Made by a program: the position numbers and the translations under genes. Of a stretch of 64,000 nucleotides of DNA, positions 62,701 through 64,000 are shown piece by piece. This DNA is from Bactericera cockerelli (lineage: Eukaryota > Arthropoda > Insecta > Hemiptera > Triozidae), in NCBI GenBank assembly GCA_024516035.1, contig CM044964.1, positions 20,032,931-20,096,930 of the forward strand, read 5' to 3'. The number at the start of each line of letters is the position of its first letter. Position 1 is the stretch's first letter. Under the pieces are notes generated by a model that saw only the letters and a list, made by a program, of their open reading frames with translations, was not told where the DNA came from and did no database searches.

Positions 62701-63574
62701 CGTGGACCGTCAGCCTCACGTGCAGAACACGGAGTACCTCAAGAACGTGATTATCAAGGTACGGGGGGGGGGGGACATGCCGTCGTGATGTCTGGCCCAA
62801 CCACAGAGATCATATAACATAGAGGAAACCTTACCTATCTCGAACTGAACAAATTTATGCGTCCAACTTTGAACAGCTGATGGTCCCTCTTTCAACAAAT
62901 CCCGGCCTCTGATTGGTTCAATTTATTTAATTTTTTTGTTTACCTCATGCAGTGACGGATATCTAAACATCCTTAATTTTCACGTCAGATACCAAGTCTT
63001 ATTTACTACATAATAAGTAGAAAATAAGGAAAGTAAAAGAGGAAACAAAGACAAAAATAACTAAAAGGTAAGTATGAAAAATAAAATATTATTTTAGAAG
63101 AATTAGGTAGTTTTGGTACCCATTCTTTCGCGAGAGAAAAATTACTACAACTCCGGCACTGATTCTGAAATCAGCTGATGGTCCCTCTTGGACGCAAATC
63201 TTGATACATCGGGTTCCTTCTATGTTATATGATCTCAGTGGGCCGAACCCAGGCTGGGTGGGGTTGTTATAAGACTTAATAATAATCAGTCTCATAACAA
63301 CTTATTACAATAATAATAATAATAACTGACCTCAGTATCTTAATCGATAAGGCGGCGGACTTGCGACCTGGAGGTCGGTGGTTCAAGTCCTGGTTTTAGC
63401 GTAGATATTTACTTAACTCGAATACTACTGAACGGATTTCCATTTTTTCGTCTCTTCCTCTTCAGTTCCTAACGCTGCAGGGGGGAGATGAGAGACAGAG
63501 GCTAGTCCCGGTGCTCAACACAATGCTCAAGCTGAGTCCTGAAGAGGTCAAACAACTCAGCGGAGTCGCCAAGG
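41724..63574 (+). CDS. GCC2: GRIP-domain golgin GCC2/GCC185 (18 exons, last exon beyond window)
   Basis: Exons G1-G18: 41724-41753, 42386-42644, 43145-43294, 44225-46231, 46603-46821, 47165-47379, 48080-48318, 48758-48884, 49862-50095, 53834-54070, 54747-54959, 56082-56192, 57273-57370, 58801-58975, 60158-60469, 61177-61276, 62562-62758, 63466-63574. They total 5032 nt, about 1677 codons, close to human GCC2 (1684 aa). The start MDPEGSPESKEK leads to LLSKEELISKCTKLLHISRQ, the GCC2 N-terminal motif. A very long coiled coil follows, then EAYKRKAQSVLEKQKKG (G12), LDELLSSNEDQ (G16), FLKEEIRRLQRTVDRQ (G17) and the GRIP domain. The protein tethers endosome-derived vesicles at the trans-Golgi; GRIP domains bind Arl1/Rab GTPases (family knowledge). 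G5 and G6 contain frameshifts. G1-G8 are AT-rich and G9-G18 GC-rich in codon use. Confidence 0.94.
43374..43620 (+). repeat. Degenerate SINE-A with a 55-bp insertion
   Basis: Head ttggtagctcagtggtaaaa and tail ttagtgctggaataatgggt are SINE-A. A piece of another repeat (ccagcctccatggtgtaact ... ttcagagatcctgag) interrupts the middle. This is the oldest-looking SINE-A copy in the window. The rest of intron G3-G4 shows only AT-rich sequence. Confidence 0.6.
44225..46231 (+). CDS. GCC2: GCC2 exon G4: 669-codon coiled coil
   Basis: One exon of 2007 nt without a stop. The translation is almost all E, K, L, N, D and I in heptad rhythm, for example KDLESKIDDVHQRDEKLDAV, with no proline-rich or globular segment. 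Loose internal repetition of EKDxLIExLK-type phrases is visible. Exon phases are 1 in and 1 out (tccag|gtgaaatgg; aatacac|gtgagt). This is the flexible rod of the golgin. The antisense Ser/Phe frame is a shadow. Confidence 0.93.
46603..46821 (+). pseudogene. GCC2: GCC2 exon G5 with two compensating frameshifts
   Basis: Acceptor ccatag|agaac and donor aaag|gtagg are good and the length (219) suits the phases. The translation starts NKSQRQYIESSSQILNQLK and ends KEMALMNENLK in the same frame, but that frame has stops in the middle. There the next frame gives QAIQSDILSALKFSEKMKTT, clearly coiled coil. Two opposite indels explain it. Assembly error or decay are both possible. Confidence 0.7.
46855..47160 (+). 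repeat. Repeat fragments in GCC2 intron G5-G6
   Basis: A damaged SINE-A tail in reverse (cccattattccagcattaag, tcccaatgggaggttattgc) is followed by a copy of the 35456-type repeat (cgtcctgaagcacatatttt to ggattggctagtcagttctc). It leaves only a few bases before the G6 acceptor. Confidence 0.55.
47165..47379 (+). pseudogene. GCC2: GCC2 exon G6 with two compensating frameshifts
   Basis: It begins after tcaaacag| and ends gaagag|gtagg. The outer segments (GEKIYSSMK; EKDVQRRMSEQIEKMKDDAK) share a frame. The centre (NNALRKKSTLEREKCAVQAN, LDAMTEKMKDLKEELSK) reads in another. As in G5 the net length is preserved. The 3' end of this exon is repeated three more times downstream in degenerate form. 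Confidence 0.7.
47300..47985 (+). repeat. GCC2 G6 donor-side array, four diverged copies
   Basis: The end of G6 (aaagacgttcagcggagaat ... aagaaagaagag|gtaggtg) with its intron start (ttttgaaggggttttatacg) recurs at about 47480-47640, 47650-47770 and 47870-47980. Identity decays (cagaggagaatgaataaaga; cagaagataatgagtaacag), and the donor is lost in the last copies. This is an old version of the arrays seen elsewhere. Confidence 0.8.
48113..48229 (+). repeat. Three 39-bp tandem repeats inside GCC2 coding exon G7
   Basis: Consecutive 13-residue units TATQSVSQAEPVV, TATQNASQAESVT and MVTLSASSAADVD are encoded by three 39-bp blocks (acggcaacacaaagtgtgtc / acggcaacacaaaatgcgtc / atggtaacattaagtgcgtc). 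The multiple of three keeps the frame. It adds a low-complexity Ser/Thr/Ala linker between coiled coils. Confidence 0.8.
48370..48757. other. GCC2 intron G7-G8: unclassified element
   Basis: A T-run (48389-48406) leads a non-coding segment that includes ggtttccccctcgaaattat and ends ggcggaccctgtatac-like. This is reminiscent of the ends of short DNA elements, but no partner end was found. Confidence 0.3.
48890..49090 (+). repeat. GCC2 G8 donor-side array (two copies plus a stub)
   Basis: The end of G8 (gttagccactgttaccgccg ... tctttcaaaccag|gtgagt) recurs at 48898-48969 (one base lost in cactattcag, and taacag at the donor) and at 48985-49054. A stub, ccaaacgagaaagtttgctc, follows at about 49067. 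All keep GTGAGT donors. Confidence 0.88.
49634..49851 (+). repeat. SINE-A, full length
   Basis: Head gtctcggtagctcagtggta (A box), B box tgggttcgaaacccagccgg, body gacaagttatcctcccattt, tail gactttaatagtccttatcg and ATT end. It ends 10 bp before the pyrimidine tract of the G9 acceptor. Confidence 0.8.
50290..52995 (+). repeat. GCC2 G9 donor-side array (about 41 extra donors), higher-order repeat
   Basis: There are two unit types. A short unit of about 42 bp is agagagaagtttgatgagca, acaa|gtgagtctatctta and taatc. A long unit of about 125 bp adds agttaatgtatgtatatctt, agcggaggctacagagcaga, ggaatgagctgcaagtgaag and cacgcccagct. The genuine edge is 50095 (gagcaacaa|gtgcgt). A block of about 963 bp is repeated (50412 and 51375 start the same unit succession). 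About 41 copies of gatgagcaacaa|gtgagt were counted. Confidence 0.95.
52996..53833. other. GCC2 intron G9-G10, 3' part: repeats, no gene
   Basis: A T-run leads an AT-rich element containing a 70-bp direct duplication (gagatgagtggtgattccag at 53189 and 53260). A minus-strand copy of the 35456-type repeat follows (about 53340-53630). The last 190 bp before G10 show nothing recognisable. Confidence 0.5.
53834..54070 (+). CDS. GCC2: GCC2 exon G10
   Basis: 79 codons after tctctttcag|, reading ASDIIMKDKDHEIAKLSDTN, then SEQIVDLRARIAQYHAKNLE and MKEELQAKLNSLEDVNDQLR. The coiled coil is phase 0 at both ends and the donor is aac|gtaagt. A SINE-A begins only about 15 bp after the donor. Confidence 0.93.
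54085..54299 (+). repeat. SINE-A, full length, next to the G10 donor
   Basis: A box cggtagctcagtggtaaagg, B box tgggatcgaaacccagccgg, tail acttgagcttactgctggaa, and ATT repeat end. It starts about 15 nt inside the intron. Confidence 0.8.
54391..54520 (-). repeat. SINE-C partial copy
   Basis: The sequence tttatttcgtaaccatgcaa, caggagctgctgtagacgct and gatgggcgagaagtgac is the SINE-C tail; the tRNA-like half is missing. A CT run (54357-54370) lies upstream. Confidence 0.6.
54655..54741 (+). repeat. (TTATC)n microsatellite forming the pyrimidine tract of exon G11
   Basis: About 17 perfect TTATC units run up to tcgcag|gcaactcac, the G11 acceptor. No other pyrimidine tract is available, so the satellite itself must serve splicing. 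Confidence 0.92.
55178..55385 (-). repeat. Repeat with 'agggcggggttattgcc' end
   Basis: In reverse orientation it is the same element as 60658-60850 (taaagggcggggttattgcc, caatctcttccacccaaccc). Fragments of its end recur at about 20035, 21860, 22415, 36895, 56730 and 56920. It is probably a LINE or SINE 3' end. Confidence 0.55.
55391..55595 (+). repeat. SINE-A copy
   Basis: tgtcccggtagctcagtggt, B box gggatcgaaacccagccggg, tail gtaaaaattaggcgatatta. It has one deletion in the central body (after cataataatatgtctt). Confidence 0.75.
55622..55880 (+). repeat. SINE-D, plus orientation
   Basis: The sequence gtcaccatggctgattaagt through B box gggttcgatccccagcgggg and the tail ctcgtgaggaaaaatgagta to the ATT end. 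It lies in intron G11-G12 directly after a SINE-A. Confidence 0.65.
56240..56372 (-). repeat. SINE-B, minus orientation
   Basis: The sequence gttatcatatttgtgttaat, then aaaccgggactttgaaccac (reverse B box) and tacaagtccgccgcattact. It lies in GCC2 intron G12-G13. Confidence 0.65.
56610..56960 (+). repeat. Tandem duplication of a 160-bp repeat tail
   Basis: The block ttatgttcatttattattgt through caataaccccgccctttagg occurs twice in a row (about 56603-56768 and 56769-56946). The copies differ at a few bases and in A-run length. This is a recent two-copy duplication in intron G12-G13. Confidence 0.85.
57628..58090 (+). repeat. Three tandem copies of a SINE-C head
   Basis: A 154-bp unit (ttttataataataataatac, tctttagtggaaggtagcca, A box gattagctcagtggttacat, B box cgggttcaatcccccaggcc, aaaaattgtattcaaaat) is repeated three times. 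The third copy continues into the normal SINE-C tail (gtaagggataccttccggtg). The duplication therefore happened after insertion. Confidence 0.88.
58310..58600. mobile_element. 291-bp MITE with ATAA target duplication
   Basis: Terminal repeats CACTTTGAGCCC (58310-58321) and GGGCTCAAAGTG (58589-58600) are flanked by ATAA at 58306-58309 and 58601-58604. The interior repeats a palindrome (taccatatatggta and relatives) four times. Like the 8.3- and 35.2-kb elements it begins CACTT or CCTCT with a 4-bp AT duplication. Confidence 0.75.
59012..59480 (+). repeat. Hairpin minisatellite in GCC2 intron G14-G15
   Basis: Units of about 63-70 bp, six to seven copies, share aaccaaatagaatcaatgga and tatgaacagtcc. 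Most contain an 18-bp perfect inverted repeat, for example AGTCCTGACTATTTCAAG at 59140-59157 and its complement at 59164-59181 around a 6-nt loop. No exon similarity is seen. Confidence 0.88.
59845..60110 (+). repeat. SINE-D, plus orientation
   Basis: The sequence gtcaccgtggccgagtgaat, B box tagattcgatcccctgctcg, body ctcatacctcgtgaggaaaa. The tail reaches ctacccactaaaaattgtgt, then (TTTA). Confidence 0.7.
60490..61175. other. GCC2 intron G15-G16: repeats only
   Basis: 60658-60850 is a copy of the element ending in agggcggggttattgc. 60860-61025 is a SINE-D-like minus copy with B box ccgggattcgaacccgggtc. The remaining sequence is AT-rich without a recognisable feature. Confidence 0.5.
61211..61640 (+). 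repeat. GCC2 G16 donor-side array (seven donors)
   Basis: A 59-bp unit (cctctggatgagttgctatc, cagcaatgaggatcagttcc, aacatgaggaag|gtaagtt) follows the genuine edge (61276) six more times. The sixth has a 5-bp gain (gagaatcaatcag). In the exon itself the sequence is gttgctctcc; all copies have gttgctatcc, so they descend from one initial copy. Confidence 0.93.
61828..62006 (-). repeat. SINE-A, minus orientation
   Basis: The sequence ctacccgactaggactaatg, gtcccggctgggttttgata (damaged B box) and cactgagctaccgggacgtt. It lies between the donor-side array of G16 and the acceptor-side array of G17. Confidence 0.7.
62010..62561 (+). repeat. GCC2 G17 acceptor-side array, diverged, with a SINE-A inserted
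   Basis: The G17 acceptor region (catgtttccag|acatcctcag, ccgtctctcat) recurs at about 62019-62045, 62085-62120, 62170-62202 and 62248-62285. Spacers are of the cacccataacatattgata type. All copies are upstream of the exon and diverged. A full SINE-A (62318-62535) sits in the last spacer. Confidence 0.8.
62562..63574 (+). CDS. GCC2: GCC2 exons G17-G18: GRIP domain
   Basis: G17 (62562-62758) ends QNTEYLKNVIIK and G18 (63466-63574) continues FLTLQGGDERQRLVPVLNTM then LKLSPEEVKQLSGVAKG. This is the roughly 45-residue GRIP domain, including the conserved tyrosine of EYLKN that contacts Arl1 in this family. Donor of G17 is aag|gtacgg, acceptor of G18 is cctcttcag|. The last exon, with about 20 residues, lies outside the window. 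Confidence 0.95.
63327..63412 (+). repeat. SINE-B head
   Basis: The sequence ctgacctcagtatcttaatc, ggcggcggacttgcgacctg and B box ggtggttcaagtcctggttt. It is truncated after gcgtagat and lies 50 bp before G18. Confidence 0.65.
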
Positions 63575-63790
63575 GTAAGTTTTTATACTTTGCATTATAA
63601 AACCCCTTCAAATGTTGTTACTTTGCAAACTCTTGTACATCTTCGGTATAAGGGTAAGCTTTTATACTTTGCATATAAAACCCCTTCAATTATTTTTCTA
63701 GCTCTTGTACTTCTTCGGTATAAGGGTAAGCTTTTATACTTTGCATATAAAACCCCTTCAATTATTTTTCTATGCAAGCTCTATTACATC
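63573..63790 (+). repeat. GCC2 G18 donor-side array (three copies)
   Basis: The unit gggtaagcttttatactttg, cataaaaccccttcaa-like, tttttctagctcttgtactt, cttcggtata occurs three times from the genuine edge (aagg|gtaagt, 63574). Only two to four bases of exon are included, so this array is mostly intronic. Confidence 0.8.
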
Positions 63791-63916
63791 TTCGGTATTC
63801 TTCACTTTTACAGTAGATATCACACCGCGGTTCAGAATGCTTTTTTGTAATTCTTCTGTGGAGCTAAGTCTAGATTGTATGAGGAAAACTGATGCTACGA
63901 GTAAGTCATGCCTTGA

Positions 63917-63950
63917 GTGTGTGTGTGTGTGTGTGCGTGTGTGTGTGTGC

Positions 63951-63985
<35 letters not shown>
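63917..63985 (+). repeat. (GT)n microsatellite
   Basis: About 69 bp of GTGT with a few GTGC interruptions, in the last GCC2 intron of the window. Confidence 0.97.
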
Positions 63986-63986
<1 letters not shown>

Positions 63987-64000
63987 AAAAACCCTATAAC

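Overview
The window is nuclear DNA from an arthropod, most likely an insect; a hemipteran is a low-confidence guess. Genes have many introns with GT..AG boundaries. Introns hold tRNA-derived SINEs, short inverted-repeat DNA elements, non-LTR retrotransposons and long pyrimidine-rich satellites. There is nothing prokaryotic here.

Three protein genes fill the window. (1) 122-8771, + strand: the last seven coding exons of the RNA polymerase II second-largest subunit (RPB2, POLR2B), here P1-P7. (2) 11773-39967, - strand: Mediator subunit 16 (MED16), 15 coding exons M1-M15 that join in perfect frame to 2454 nt (817 aa plus stop). (3) 41724 to beyond 63574, + strand: a GRIP-domain trans-Golgi golgin, GCC2/GCC185, 18 exons G1-G18 (5032 nt, about 1677 codons) with only the last exon missing. 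POLR2B and MED16 are convergent; MED16 and GCC2 are head to head with 1.76 kb between their ATGs. Two genes serve Pol II transcription (core subunit, Mediator tail) and one serves vesicle tethering; nothing suggests a joint function.

The striking property is the organisation of the introns. In all three unrelated genes, many introns are built from tandem copies of their own flanking exon edges. Donor-side copies (exon 3' end + GT donor + intron start) always lie downstream of their exon. Acceptor-side copies (intron end + AG + exon 5' end) always lie upstream of theirs. At least 16 such arrays are visible, from 2 to more than 40 copies each. Four introns (P5-P6, M7-M8, M13-M14, G16-G17) have arrays on both sides. 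Some arrays are near identical, others are diverged or interrupted by transposons, so the process looks recurrent and old. No array is seen in about 34.2-47.3 kb, the AT-rich region around the shared divergent promoter.

Mobile DNA: an intact 1306-codon R4/Dong-like retrotransposon (27.58-31.71 kb) sits inside a TAA repeat within the M7 donor array. A 5'-truncated CR1/Jockey-like LINE (32.5-33.7 kb) lies in the same array. There are RTE, CR1 and other LINE remnants, at least five SINE families, and several MITEs, one with a paralogous empty site in the same window. POLR2B exon P1 and GCC2 exons G5/G6 carry frameshifts, which may be assembly indels.
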